Of a stretch of DNA of 64,000 nt, positions 40,107 through 53,720 are shown piece by piece; position 1 is the stretch's first letter; each line of letters opens with the position of its first letter. Location of the stretch: the NCBI RefSeq assembly GCF_050948215.1, contig NW_027488868.1, positions 186,001 through 250,000 on the forward strand, given 5' to 3'. The stretch comes from Halictus rubicundus (Eukaryota; Arthropoda; Insecta; Hymenoptera; Halictidae). Below the pieces are notes generated by a model. The model was not told the origin of the DNA. It worked only from the letters and a program-made list of their open reading frames with translations, and made no database searches. The position numbers and the translations under genes are program-made.

Positions 40107-42248
40107 GATCCTCTATCCTATCATATCCTCTATCCTATCCTATCCTCTATCCTATCCTATCCTCTATCCTATCCTATCCTCTATCCTATCCTATCCTCTA
40201 TAATATCCTATCCTCTATCGTATTCTATCCTCTATCCTATCCTATCGTCTATCCTATCCGATCCTCTATCCTATCATATCCTCTATCCTATCCTATCCTC
40301 TATCCTATCCTATCCTCTATCCTATCCTATCCTCTATCCTATCCTATCCTCTATCCCATCCTATCCTCTATCCTATCCTATCCTCTATCCTATCCTATCC
40401 TCTATCCTATCCTATCCTCTATCCTATCCTATCCTCTATCCTATCCTATCCTCTATAATATCCTATCCTCTATAATATCCTATCCTCTATCGTATTCTAC
40501 CCTCTATCCTATCCTATCCTCTATCCTATCCGATCCTCTATCCTATCATATCCTCTATCCTATCCTATCCTCTATCCTATCCTATCCTCTATCCTATCCT
40601 ATCCTCTATCCTATCCTATCCTCTATCCTATCCTATCCTCTATCCTATCCTATCCTCTATAATATCCTATCCTCTATCGTATTCTATCCTCTATCCTATC
40701 CTATCCTATCCTCTATCCTATCCTATCCTCTATCCTATCCTATCCTCTATCCTATCCTATCCTCTATCCTATCCTATCCTCTATCCTATCCTATCCTCTA
40801 TCCTATCCTATTCTCTATCCTATCCTATCCTCTATAATATCCTATCCTCTATCGTATTCTATCCTCTATCCTATCCTATCCTCTATCCTATCCGATCCTC
40901 TATCCTATCATATCCTGTATCCTATCCTATCCTCTATCCTATCCTATCCTCTATCCTATCCTATCCTCTATCCTATCCTATCCTCTATCCTATCCTATCC
41001 TCTATCCTATCATATCCTCTATCCTATCCTATCCTCTATAATATCCTATCCTCTATCGTATTCTATCCTCTATCCTATCCTATCCTCTATCCTATCCGAT
41101 CCTCTATCCTATCATATCCTCTATCCTATCCTATCCTCTATCCTATCCTATCCTCTATCCTATCCTATCCTCTATCCTATCCTATCCTATCCTCTATCCT
41201 ATCCTATCCTCTATCCTATCCTATCCTCTATCCTATCCTATCCTATCCTCTATCCTATCCTATCCTCTATCCTATCCTATCCTCTATCCTATCCTATCCT
41301 ATATCCTATCCTATCCTCTATCCTATCCTATCCTCTATCCTATCCGATCCTCTATCCTATCATATCCTCTATCCTATCCTATCCTCTATCCTATCCTATC
41401 CTCTATCCTATCCTATCCTCTATCCTATCCTATCCTCTATCCTATCCTATCCTCTATCCTATCCTATCCTCTATCCTATCCTATCCTCTATCCTATCCTA
41501 TCCTCTATCCTATCCTATCCTCTATCCTATCCTATCCTCTATCCTATCCTATCCTCTATCCTATCCTATCCTCTATCCTATCCTATCCTCTATAATATCC
41601 TATCCTCTATCGTATTCTATCCTCTATCCTATCCTATCCTCTATCCTATCCGATCCTCTATCCTATCATATCCTCTATCCTATCCTATCCTCTATCCTAT
41701 CCTATCCTCTATCCTATCCTATCCTCTATCCTATCCTATCCTCCATCCTATCCTATCCTCTATCCTATCCTATCCTCTATCCTATCCTATCCTCTATCCT
41801 ATCCTATCCTCTATCCTATCCTATCCTCTATCCTATCCTATCCTCTATCCTATCCTATCCTCTATCCTATACTATCCTCTATCCTATCCTATCCGCTATC
41901 CTATCCTATCCTCTATCCTATCCTTTCCTCTATCCTATACTATCCTCAATCCTATCCTATCCTCTATCCTACCCTATCCTCTATCCTATTCTATACTCTA
42001 TCCAACCTAACCTCTATCCTATCCTATCCTCTATCCTATCGTATCCTCTATCCTATCCTATCCTCTATCCTCTATCCTATCCTATCCTCTATCCTATCCT
42101 ATCCTCTATCCTATCCTATCCTCTATCCTATCCTCTATCCTATCCTATCCTCTATCCTATCCTATCCTCTTTCCTATCCTATCATCTATCCTATTCTATC
42201 CTCTATCCTATCCTATCCTCTATACTATCCTATCCTCTATCCTATCCT
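40107..42248 (+). repeat. Homogeneous 17-mer block, related to 15.1-16.5 kb
   Basis: Mostly perfect 17-mers with TATAATATCC, TATCGTATTC and CCGATCC strings. Markers pair with the left half: CTACCCTCTATCC after TATCGTATTC (15141/40492), TATTCTCTATCC (15471/40810) and CATATCCTGTATCC (15578/40917). Offsets are 25351, 25339 and 25339. About 41864-42224 instead matches 8862-9222 (offset 33002), so the block is itself a composite. Confidence 0.82.
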
Positions 42249-45110
42249 ATCATCTATCCTATCCACTATCGTATCCTATCCTCTAACCTATCCAATCCTA
42301 TATCCTATCCTCTATCCTATCCTATCCTCTATCCTATCCTTTCCTCTATCCTATCCAATCCCCTATCCTATCCTCTATCCGATCCTATCCTCTATCCTAT
42401 CCTATCCTCTATAATATCGTATCCTCTATCCTATCCTATCCTATACTCTATCCTATCCAATCCCCTATCCTCTCCTCCATCCTATCCCATCCTCTATCGT
42501 ATCCTATCCTCTATCCTATCCAATCCCGTATGCTATCCAATCCCCTATCCTATCCTCTATCCTATCCTATTCTTTATCCTATGCTCTATCCTATCCAATA
42601 CCCTATCGTTTCCTCTATCCTATCCTATCCTCTATAATATCGTATCCTCTATCCTATCCTATACTCTATCCTATCCTATCCTATCCTCTATCCTATCCTA
42701 TCCTCTATCCTATCCTATCCTCTATCCTATCCTATCCTCTATCGTATCCTATCCTCTATCCTATCGTATTCTCTATCCAATCCTGAATCCTATCCTATCC
42801 TCAATCCTATCCTATCCTCTATCCTATCCAATCCCCTATCCTATCCTCTATTGTATCCTATCCCATATCCTATCCTCTATCCTAATCTATCCTCTATCCT
42901 ATCCAATCCCCTATCCTATCCTCTATCGTATCCTATCCTATATCCTATCCAATCCCCTATACTATCCTCTATCCTATCCAATCCCCTATCCTATCCTCTA
43001 TCGTATTCTATCCCATATCCTATCCTCTATCCTATCCAATCCCCTATCCTATCCTCTATCGTCTCCTATCCTCTATCCGATCCTCTATCCTATCCTATCC
43101 TCTATCCTATCCTATCCTCAATCCTATCCTATCCTCAATCCTATCCTATCCTCTATCCTATCCTATCCTCTATCCTATCCTATCCTCTATCCTATCCTAT
43201 CCTCTATCCTAACCTCTATCCTATCCTATCCTCTACCCTATCATATCCTATTCTCAATCCTATCCTATACTCTATCCTATCCTATCCTCTATCCTATTCT
43301 ATACTCTATCATATCCTATCCGCTATCCTATCCTATCCTCTATCCTATTCTATCCTCTATCCTATAATATCATCCATCCTATCCTATTCTCTATCCTACC
43401 CTATCCTATCCTCTATCGTATCCCTTCCTGTATCCTATCCAATCCTATATTCTATACTCTATCCTATCCTATCCTCTATCCTATCCTATCCTCTATCCTA
43501 TCCTAACCTCTATCCTATCCTATCCTCTATCCTATCTTATCCTCAATCCTATTCTATCCTCTATCCTATCCTATCCTCTATCCTATCCTATCCTCTATCC
43601 TATTATATCCTCTTTACTATCCTATCCTCTTTCCTATCCTATCCTCAATCCTATCCTATCCTCTATCCTCTCCTATACTCAACTCTATCCTATCCTCAAT
43701 CCTATCCTATACTCTATCGTATCTAATCCCCTATCCTATCCCCTATCGTATTCTATCCCATATCCTATCCTCTATCCTATCCAGTCCCCTATCCTATCCT
43801 CTATCATATTCTATCCGATCCTCTATCGTATCCTATCCTCTGTAATATCGTATCCTCTATCATATCCTATCCTCTTTCCTATAATATCATCTATCCTATC
43901 CTATCCTCTATCCTATCCTATCCTCTATCCTATCCTATCCTCTATCCTATCCTATCCTCTATCCTATCCTCAATCCTATCCTATCCTCAATCCTATCCAA
44001 TCCTCAATCCTATCCTATCCTCTATCCTGTCCAATCCCCTATCGTATCCTCTAACCTATCCTATCCTCAATCCTATCCTATCCGTTATCCTATCCTATCC
44101 TCTACCCTATCCTAGCCTCTATCATATCCAATCCTCTGTCCAATCCTATCCTCTATCCTATCTAATCCTCTATCCTATCCTATCCTCTATCCCATCCCAT
44201 CATCTATCCTATCCTATCGTCTATCCTATCCGATCCTCTATCCTATCCTCAATCCTATCCTATCCTCTATACTATCTCTAACTTAACCTATCGTATATCC
44301 TATCCTATCCTCTATCCCATCCTATCATCTATCCTATCCTATCCTCTATCCTATCCAATCCCCTATCCTATCCTCTATCGTCTCCTATCCTCTATCCTAT
44401 CCAATCACCTATCCGATCCTCTATCCTATCCTATACTATATCCTATCCTATCCTCTATCCTATCCTCTATCCTATCCTCTATACTATCCTGTCCTCAAAC
44501 CTATCATATCCTCATACCTATCCTATCCGCTATCCTATCCTATCCTGTATCCTATAATATCCTCTATTCTATCCAATCGTCTATCCTATCCTCTATCCTA
44601 TCCTATCCTCTATCCTATCCTATCCTCTATAAGATCCTATTCTCTATCGTATCCTATCCTATCCTATCATCTATCCTATCCAATCCCCTATCCTATCCTC
44701 TATCATATCCTATCCGATCCTCTATCCTATCCTATCCTCTATAATATCGTATCCTCTATCCTATAATATCATCTATCCTATCCTATTCTCTATCCTATCC
44801 TATCCTCTATCATATCCTATCCTCTATCCTATCCTATCCTCTCTCCTATCTTATCCTCAATCCTATTCTATCCTCTATCCTATCCTATCCTCTATATTAT
44901 CCTATCCTCTATAATATCGTATCCTCTATCATATCCTATCCTCTTTCCTATAATATTATCTATCCTATCCTATTCTATATCCTATCCTATCCTCTATCCT
45001 ATCCTATCGTCTATCGTATCCTATCCGCTATCCTATCAAACCCCCTGTCCTATCCTCTATCCTGTCCTATCCTCTATCCTACCCTATCCCCAATCCTATC
45101 CTATCCTCTA
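42249..45110 (+). repeat. Degenerate block, right member of long-range duplication
   Basis: It follows 17531-20465 marker by marker: ATCATCTATCC, TTCTTTATCC, TATTGTATCCTATCCCAT (18133/42851), TATCCCTTCCTG, CTCTCCTATACTC, CCGTTATCC (19313/44082), CTAACTTAACC (19601/44278) and TATCCCCAATCC (20446/45088). Three extra 17-mers before 44.08 kb account for a 51-bp shift. A 92-bp loss between CCGTTATCC and CTAACTTAACC accounts for another. Confidence 0.88.
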
Positions 45111-47040
45111 CCCTATCCTATCCTCTATCCTATCCTATCCTCTATCCTATCCTATCCTCTATCCTATCCTATTCTCTATCCTACCCTATCCTATCCTCTA
45201 TCGTATCCCTTCCTGTATCCTATCCAATCCTATATTCTATACTCTATCCTATCCGATCCTCTATCCTAGCCTATCCTCTATCCTATCCTATCCTCTATCC
45301 TATCTTATCCTCAATCCTATTCTATCCTCTTTCCTACCCTATCCTCAATCCTATCCTATCCTCTATCCTCGCCTATACTCAACTCTATCCTATCCTCAAT
45401 CCTATCCTATACTCTATCGTATCCAATCCCCTATCCTATCCTCTATCGTATTCTATCCCATATCCTATCCTCTATCCTATCCAGTCCCCTATCCTATCCT
45501 CTATCATATTCTATCCGATCCTCTATCCTATCCTATCCTCTATAATATCGTATCCTCTATCATATCCTATCCTCTTTCCTATAATATCATCTATCCTATC
45601 CTATCCTCTATCCTATCCTATCCTCTATCCTATCCTCAATCCTATCCTCAATCCTATCCTATCCTCAATCCTATCCAATCCTCAATCCTATCCTATCCTC
45701 TATCCTGTCCAATCCCCTATCGTATCCTCTAACCTATCCTATCCTCAATCCTATCCTATCCGTTATCCTATCCTATCCTCTACCCTATCCTAGCCTCTAT
45801 CATATCCAATCCTCTGTCCAATCCTCTATCCTATCCTATCCTCGAACATATCCTATATTCTATCCTATCCTCTATCCTATCCTATCCTCTATCCTATCCT
45901 ATCCTCTATCGTATCCTATCCTCTATCCTATCTAATCCTCTATCCTATCCTATCCTCTATCCCATCCTATCATCTATCCTATCCTATCGTCTATCCTATC
46001 CGATCCTCTATCCTATCCTCAATCCTATCCTATCCTCTATACTATCTCTAACTTAACCTATCGTATATCCTATCCTATCCTCTATCCCATCCTATCATCT
46101 ATCCTATCCTATCCTCTATCCTATCCAATCCCCTATCCTATCCTCTATCGTCTCCTATTCTCTATCCTATCCAATCACCTATCCGATCCTCTATCCTATC
46201 CTATATTATATCCTATCCTATCCTCTATCCTATCCTCTATCCTATCCTCTATCCTCTATCCTATCCTATCCTCTATCCTATCCTATCCTCTATCCTATCC
46301 TTTCTTCGATCCTATCCTATCCTCTTTCCTATAATATCATCTATCCTATCCTATTCTGTATCCTATGCTATCCTATCCTCCATAGTATCCTATCCTCTAT
46401 CCTATCCTATCCTCAATCCTATCCTATACTCTATCGTATCCAATCCCCTATCCTATCCTCTATCGTATTCTATCCCATATCCTATCCTCTATCCTATCCA
46501 GTCCCCTATCCTATCCTCTATCATATCCTATCCGATCCTCTATCCTATCCTATCCTCTATAATATCGTATCCTCTATCATATCCTATCCTCTTTCCTATA
46601 ATATCATCTATCCCATCCTATCCTCTATCCTATCCTATCCTCTATCCTATCCTCAATCCTATCCTATCCTCAATCCTATCCAATCCTCAATCCTATCCTA
46701 TCCTCTATCCTGTCCAATCCCCTATCGTATCCTCTAACCTATCCTATCCTCAATCCTATCCTATCCTTTATCCTATCCTATCCTCTATCCTATCCTATCC
46801 TCTATCATATCCAATCCTCTGTCCAATCCTCTATCCTATCCTATCCTCGAACATATCCTATATTCTATCCTATCCTCTATCCTATCCTATCCTCTATCCT
46901 ATCCTATCCTCTATCGTATCCTATCCTCTATCCTATCTAATCCTCTATCCTATCCTATCCTCTATCCCATCCTATCATCTATCCTATCCTATCGTCTATC
47001 CTATCCGATCCTCTATCCTATCCTCTATCCTATCCTATCC
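45111..47040 (+). repeat. Partial further copies of the degenerate module
   Basis: A second right-hand copy carries TATCCCTTCCTG (near 45205), CTCGCCTATACTC (near 45367), CCGTTATCC (45760) and CTAACTTAACC (46048). From about 46.38 to 47.0 kb a third partial copy carries the same earlier markers, including CCTCGAACATATCC, but switches to plain 12/17-mers before reaching CTAACTTAACC. Confidence 0.8.
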
Positions 47041-50000
47041 TCTATCCTATCCTATCCTCTATCCTATCCGATCATCTATCCTGTACTATTCTCTATCGAA
47101 TCCTATCCTCAATCCTATCCTTTCCTCTATCCTATCCTATCCTCTATCCTATCCTATCCTCTATCCTATCCTATCCTGTATCCTATCCTATCCTCTATCC
47201 TATCCTCTATCCTATCCTATCCTCTATCCTATCCTATCCTCTATCCTATCCTATCCTCTATCCTATCCTATCCTCTATCCTATCCTATACTCTAACCTAT
47301 CCAATCCTCTATCCTATCCTCTATCCAATCCTATCCTCTATCGTATCCTGTCCTCTGTAAGATCGTATTCTCTATAATATCGTATCCTCCATCCTACCCT
47401 ATCCTCTTACCTATAATATCATCTATCCTATAATATCCTCTATCCTATGCTATCCTCTATCGTATCCTATCCTCAATCCTATCCTATCCTCTATCCTATC
47501 CTATCCTCTATCCTATCCTATCCTCTATCCTATCCTCTATCCTATCCTCTATCCTATCCTCTATCCTATCCTATCATCTATCATGTCCTATCCTCTATCT
47601 AATCCTATCCTCAATCCTATCCTTTCCTCTATCCTATCCTATCCTCTATCCTATCCTATCCTCTATCCTATCCTATCCTCTATCCTATCCTATCCTCTAT
47701 CCTATCCTATTCTCTATCCTACCCTATCCTATCCTCTATCGTATCCCTTCCTGTATCCTATCCAATCCTATATTCTATACTCTATCCTATCCGATCCTCT
47801 ATCCTAGCCTATCCTCTATCCTATCCTATCCTCTATCCTATCTTATCCTCAATCCTATTCTATCCTCTTTCCTATCCTATCCTCAATCCTATCCTATCCT
47901 CTATCCTCGCCTATACTCAACTCTATCCTATCCTCAATCCTATCCTATACTCTATCGTATCCAATCCCCTATCCTATCCTCTATCGTATACTATCCCATA
48001 TCCAATCCTCTATCCTATCCAATCCCCTATCCTATCCTCTATCATATCCTATCCGATCCTCTATCCTATCATATCCTCTATCATATCCTATCCTCTATCC
48101 AATCCTATCCTCTATCCTATCCTATCCTCTATCCTATCCAATCCTATATCCTATCCTCTATCCAATCCAATCCTCTATCCTATCCTATCCTCTATCCTAT
48201 CCTATCCTCTATCCTATCCTATCCTCTATCCTATCCTATCCTCTATAATATCCTATCCTCTATCGTATCCTATCCTCTATCCTATCCTATCCTCTATCCT
48301 ATCCTATCCGCTATCCTATCATATCCTCTATCCTATCCTACCCTCTATCCTATCCTATCCTCTATCCTATCCTATCCTCTATCCTATCCAATCACCTATC
48401 CGATCCTCTATCCTATCCTTTCCTCTATTCTATCCTATCCTCAATCCTATCCTATCCTCTATCCTATCCTATCCTCTATCCTATCCTATCCTCTATCCTA
48501 TCCTATCCTCTATCCTATCCTATCCTCTAACCTATCCTATCCTCTATCGTCTCTTGTCCTCTATCCTATACAATCCCCTATCCTATCCTCTATCGTCTCT
48601 TGTCCTCTATCCTATACAATCCCCTATCCTATCCTCTATCGTCTCCTATCCTCTATCCTATCCAATCCCCTATCCTATCCTCTATCGTCTCCTATCCTCT
48701 ATCCTATCCAACCCCCTATACTTTCCTCTATCGGATCCTATCCTCTATCGTATCCTATACTCTATCCTATCCAATCCCCTACCCTATCCTCTATCCTATC
48801 CTCTATCCTATTCTATCCTCTATCCTATCCTATCCTCTATCCTATCCTATCCTCTATCCTATCCTATCCTCTATCCTATCCTCTATCCTATCCTATCCTC
48901 TATCCTATACTATCCTCTATCCTATCCTATCCTCTAACCTATCCTGCCCTCTATCGTCTCCTATCCTCTATCCTATCCAATCCCCTATCCTATCGTCTAT
49001 CGTCTCCTATCCTCTATCCTATCCAATCCCCTATACTTTCCTCTATCGGATCCTATCCTCTATCGTATCCTATACTCTATCCTATCCAATCCCCTATCCT
49101 ATCCTCTATCCTATCCTATCCTCCATCCTATCCTAACCTCTATCCTATCATATCCTCTATCCTATCCTATCCTCTATCCTATCCTATCCTCTATCCTATC
49201 CTATCCTCTAACCTATCCTATCCTCTATCGTATCCTGTCCTCTGTAAGATCGTATTCTCTATAATATCGTATCCTCCATCCTACCCTATCCTCTTACCTA
49301 TAATATCATCTATCCTATAATATCCTCTATCCTATGCTATCCTCTATCGTATCCTATCCTCAATCCTATCCTATCCTCTATCCTATCCTATCCTCTATCC
49401 TATCCTATCCTCTATCCTATCCTCTATCCAATCCTCTATCCTATCCTCTATCCTATCCTATCATCTATCCTGTCCTATCCTCTATCTAATCCTATCCTCA
49501 ATCCTATCCTTTCCTCTATCCTATCCTATCCTCTATCCTATCCTATCCTCTATCCTATCCTATCCTCTATCCTATCCTATCCTCTATCCTATCCTATTCT
49601 CTATCCTACCCTATCCTATCCTCTATCGTATCCCTTCCTGTATCCTATCCAATCCTATATTCTATACTCTATCCTATCCGATCCTCTATCCTAGCCTATC
49701 CTCTATCCTATCCTATCCTCTATCCTATCTTATCCTCAATCCTATTCTATCCTCTTTCCTATCCTATCCTCAATCCTATCCTATCCTCTATACTATCATA
49801 TCCTCTATCCTATCCTATCCTCTATCCTATCCTATCCTCTATCCTATCCTATCCTCTATCCTATCCTATCCTCTATCCTATCCTATCCTGTATCCTATCC
49901 TATCCTCTATCCTATCCTATCCTCTATCGTCTCCTATCCTCTCGCCTATACAATCCCCTATCCTATCCTCTATCGTCTCCTATCCTCTATCCTATACAAT

Positions 50001-53000
50001 CCCCCATCCTATCCTCTATCTTCTCGTATTGTATATCCTATCCAATCCCCTATCCTATCCTCTATCCGATCCTATCCTCTATCGTATCCTATACTCTATC
50101 CTATCCAATCCCCTATCCTATCCTCTATGCAATCCTATCCTCTATCGTATCCTATACTCTATCCTATCCAATCCCCTATCCTATACTCTATGCTATCCTA
50201 TCCTCTATCCTATCCTATCCTCTATCCTATCCTCAATCCTATCCTATCCTCTACCCTATCCTATCCTCTATCATATCCAATCTTCTGTCCAATCCTCTAT
50301 CCTATCCTATCCTCGAACATATCCTATATTCTATCCTATCCTATCCTCTATCCTATCCTATCCTCTATCGTATCCTATCCTCTATCCTATCTAATCCTCT
50401 ATCCTATCCTATCCTCTATCCCGTAATATCATCTATCCTATCCTATCGTCTATCCTATCCGATCCTCTATCCTATCCTCAATCCTATCCTATCCTCTATA
50501 CTATCTCTAACTTAACCTATCGTATATCCTATCCTATCCTCTATCCCATCCTATCATCTATCCTATCCTATCCTCTATCCTATCCAATCCCCTATCCTAT
50601 CCTCTATCGTCTCCTATCCTCTATCCTATCCAATCACCTATCCGATCCTCTATCCTATCCTATACTATATCCTATCCTATCATCTATCCTATCCTCTATC
50701 CTATCCTCTATCCTATCCTCTATCCTATCCTCTATCCTATCCTCTATCCTATCCTCTATCCTATCCTATCCTCTATCCTATCCTATCATCTATCCTGTAC
50801 TATCCTCTATCCAATCCTATCCTCAATCCTATCCTTTCCTCTATCCTATCCTATCCTCTATCCTATCCTATCCTCTATCCTATCCTATCCTGTATCCTAT
50901 CCTATCCTCTATCCTATCCTATCCTCTATCCTATTATATCCTCCATCCTATCCTATTCTCCATCCTATCGTATACTCTAACCTATCCAATCCTCTATCCT
51001 ATAATCTATCCAATCCTATCCTCTATCGTATCCTGTCCTCTGTAAGATCGTATTCTCTATAATATCGTATCCTCCATCCTACCCTATCCTCTTACCTATA
51101 ATATCATCTATCCTATAATATCCTCTATCCTATGCTACCCTCTATCGTATCCTATCCTCAATCCTATCGTATCCTCTATCCTATCCTATCCCCTATCCTA
51201 TCCTATCCTCTATCCTATCCTCTATCCTATCTATAGTATGCTATCATCTATCCTGTCCTATCCTCTATCTAATCCTATCCTCAATCCTATCATTTCCTCT
51301 ATCCTATCCTATCCTCTATCCTATCCTATCCTCTATCCTAGCCTATCCTCTATCCTATCCTATCCTCTATCCTATCTTATCCTCAATCCTATTCTATCCT
51401 CTTTCCTATCCTATCCTCAATCCTATCCTATCCTCTATCCTCGCCTATACTCAACTCTATCCTATCCTCAATCCTATCCTATACTCTATCGTATCCAATC
51501 CCCTATCCTATCCTCTATCGTATTCTATCCCATATCCTATCCTCTATCCTATCCAATCCCCTATCCTATCCTCTATCATATCCTATCCGATCCTCTATCC
51601 TATCATATCCTCTATCCTATCCTATCCTCTATCGTCTCCTGTCCTCTAGCCTACACAATCCACTATCCTATCCTCTATCCTATCCTCTATCCTATCCTAT
51701 CCTCTTTCCTATCCTATAATCTATCCTATCCACTATCGTATCCTATCCTCTATCCTATCCAATCCCATATCCTATCCTCTATCCAATCCAATCCTCTATC
51801 CTATCCTATCCTCTATCCTATCCTATCCTCTATCCTATCCTCTATCCTATTCTATCCTCTATCCTATCCTATCCTCTATCCTATCCTATCCTCTATCCTA
51901 TCCTATCCTCTATCCTATCCTATCCTCTATCCTATCCTCTATCCTATCCTCTATCCTATCCTATCCTCTATCCTATACTATCCTCTATCCTATCCTATCC
52001 TCTAACCTATCCTGTCCTCTATCGTCTCCTATCCTCTATCCTATCCAATCCCCTATCCTATCCTCTATCGTCTTCTATCCTCTATCCTATCCAACCCCCT
52101 ATACTTTCCTCTTTCGGATCCTATCCTCTATCGTATCCTATACTCTATCCTATCCAATCCCCTACCCTATCCTCTATCCTATCCTCTATCCTATTCTATC
52201 CTCTATCCTATCCTATCCTCTATCCTATCCTATCCTCTATCCTATCCTATCCTCTATCCTATCCTCTATCCTATCCTATCCTCTATCCTATACTATCCTC
52301 TATCCTATCCTATCCTCTAACCTATCCTGTCCTCTATCGTCTCCTATCCTCTATCCTATCCAATCCCCTATCCTATCCTCTATCGTCTCCTATCCTCTAT
52401 CCTATCCAATCCCCTATCCTATCCTCTATCCTATCCTATCCTCCATCCTATCCTATCCTCTATCCTATCCTATCCTCTATCCTATCCTATCCTGTATCCT
52501 ATCCTATCCTCTATCCTATCCTATCCTCTATCGTCTCCTATCCTCTATCCTATCCAATCCCCTATCCTATCCTCTATCGTCTTCTATCCTCTATCCTATC
52601 CAACCCCCTATACTTTCCTCTTTCGGATCCTATCCTCTATCGTATCCTATACTCTATCCTATCCAATCCCCTACCCTATCCTCTATCCTATCCTCTATCC
52701 TATTCTATCCTCTATCCTATCCTATCCTCTATCCTATCCTATCCTCTATCCTATCCTATCCTCTATCCTATCCTCTATCCTATCCTATCCTCTATCCTAT
52801 ACTATCCTCTATCCTATCCTATCCTCTAACCTATCCTGTCCTCTATCGTCTCCTATCCTCTATCCTATCCAATCCCCTATCCTATCCTCTATCGTCTCCT
52901 ATCCTCTATCCTATCCAATCCCCTATACTTTCCTCTATCGGATCCTATCCTCTATCGTATCCTATACTCTATCCTATCCAATCCCCTATCCTATCCTCTA

Positions 53001-53600
53001 TCCTATCCTATCCTCCATCCTATCCTATCCTCTATCCTATCATATCCTCTATCCTATCCTATCCTCTATCCTATCCTATCCTCTATCCTATCCTATCATC
53101 TATCCTATCCTATCCTCTATCCTATCCTATCCTCTATCCTATCATATCCTCTATCCCATCCTATCCTCTATCCTATCCTATCCTCTATCCTATCCTATCC
53201 TCTATCCTATCCTATCCTCTATCCTATCCTATCCTGTATCCTATCCTATCCTCTATCCTATCCTACCCTATCCTATCCTCTATCCTATCCTATCCTCTAT
53301 CGTCTCCTGTCCTCTAGCCTATACAATCCCCTATCCTATCCTATCCTCTATCCCATCCTATCATCTATCCTATCCTATCGTCTATCCTATCCGATCCTCT
53401 ATCCTATCCTCAATCCTATCCTATCCTCTATACTATCTCTAACTTAACCTATCGTATATCCTATCCTATCCTCTATCCCATCCTATCATCTATCCTATCC
53501 TATCCTCTATCCTATCCAATCCCCTATCCTATCCTCTATCGTCTCCTATCCTCTATCCTATCCAATCACCTATCCGATCCTCTATCCTATCCTATACTAT
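47041..53600 (+). repeat. Mosaic of modules seen elsewhere in the array
   Basis: CTGTAAGATCG modules start at 47355, 49242 and 51040. The segment 48118-49208 duplicates 31762-32852. About 50.03-50.13 kb resembles 22.80-22.92 kb. CTAACTTAACC occurs at 50507 and 53439. A 509-bp offset links 52070 with 52579 (GTCTTCT), 52116 with 52625 (GGATCC) and 52329 with 52838 (CCTGTCCTC). Modules are joined in orders not found in the left half. Confidence 0.8.
50681..50764 (+). repeat. 12-bp subunit run, 7 copies
   Basis: CCTCTATCCTAT repeats begin at 50681 (first as CATCTAT), 50693, 50705, 50717, 50729, 50741 and 50753 before normal 17-mers resume. The paralogous positions downstream of CTAACTTAACC have three such units near 19.79, 44.46 and 46.23 kb. 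Confidence 0.93.
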
Positions 53601-53612
53601 ATCCTATCCTAT

Positions 53613-53720
53613 CCTCTATCCTATCCTCTATCCTATCCTCTATCCTATCCTCTATCCTATCCTCTATCCTATCCTCTATCCTATCCTCTATCCTATCCTC
53701 TATCCTATCCTCTATCCTAT
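53613..53720 (+). repeat. 12-bp subunit run, 9 copies
   Basis: CCTCTATCCTAT begins every 12 bp from 53613 to 53709 (nine starts). It lies at the same relative place, after CTATACTATATCC, as the shorter runs near 19.79, 44.46, 46.23 and 50.69 kb. It is the longest 12-mer run I found in the window. Confidence 0.93.

Noticed and set aside
19601..53448. CTAACTTAACC strings as branch points or splice signals
   Set aside because: They resemble a branch-point consensus near pyrimidine tracts, but the pyrimidine richness is that of the satellite itself and no exon is present. The five occurrences are paralogous repeat copies.
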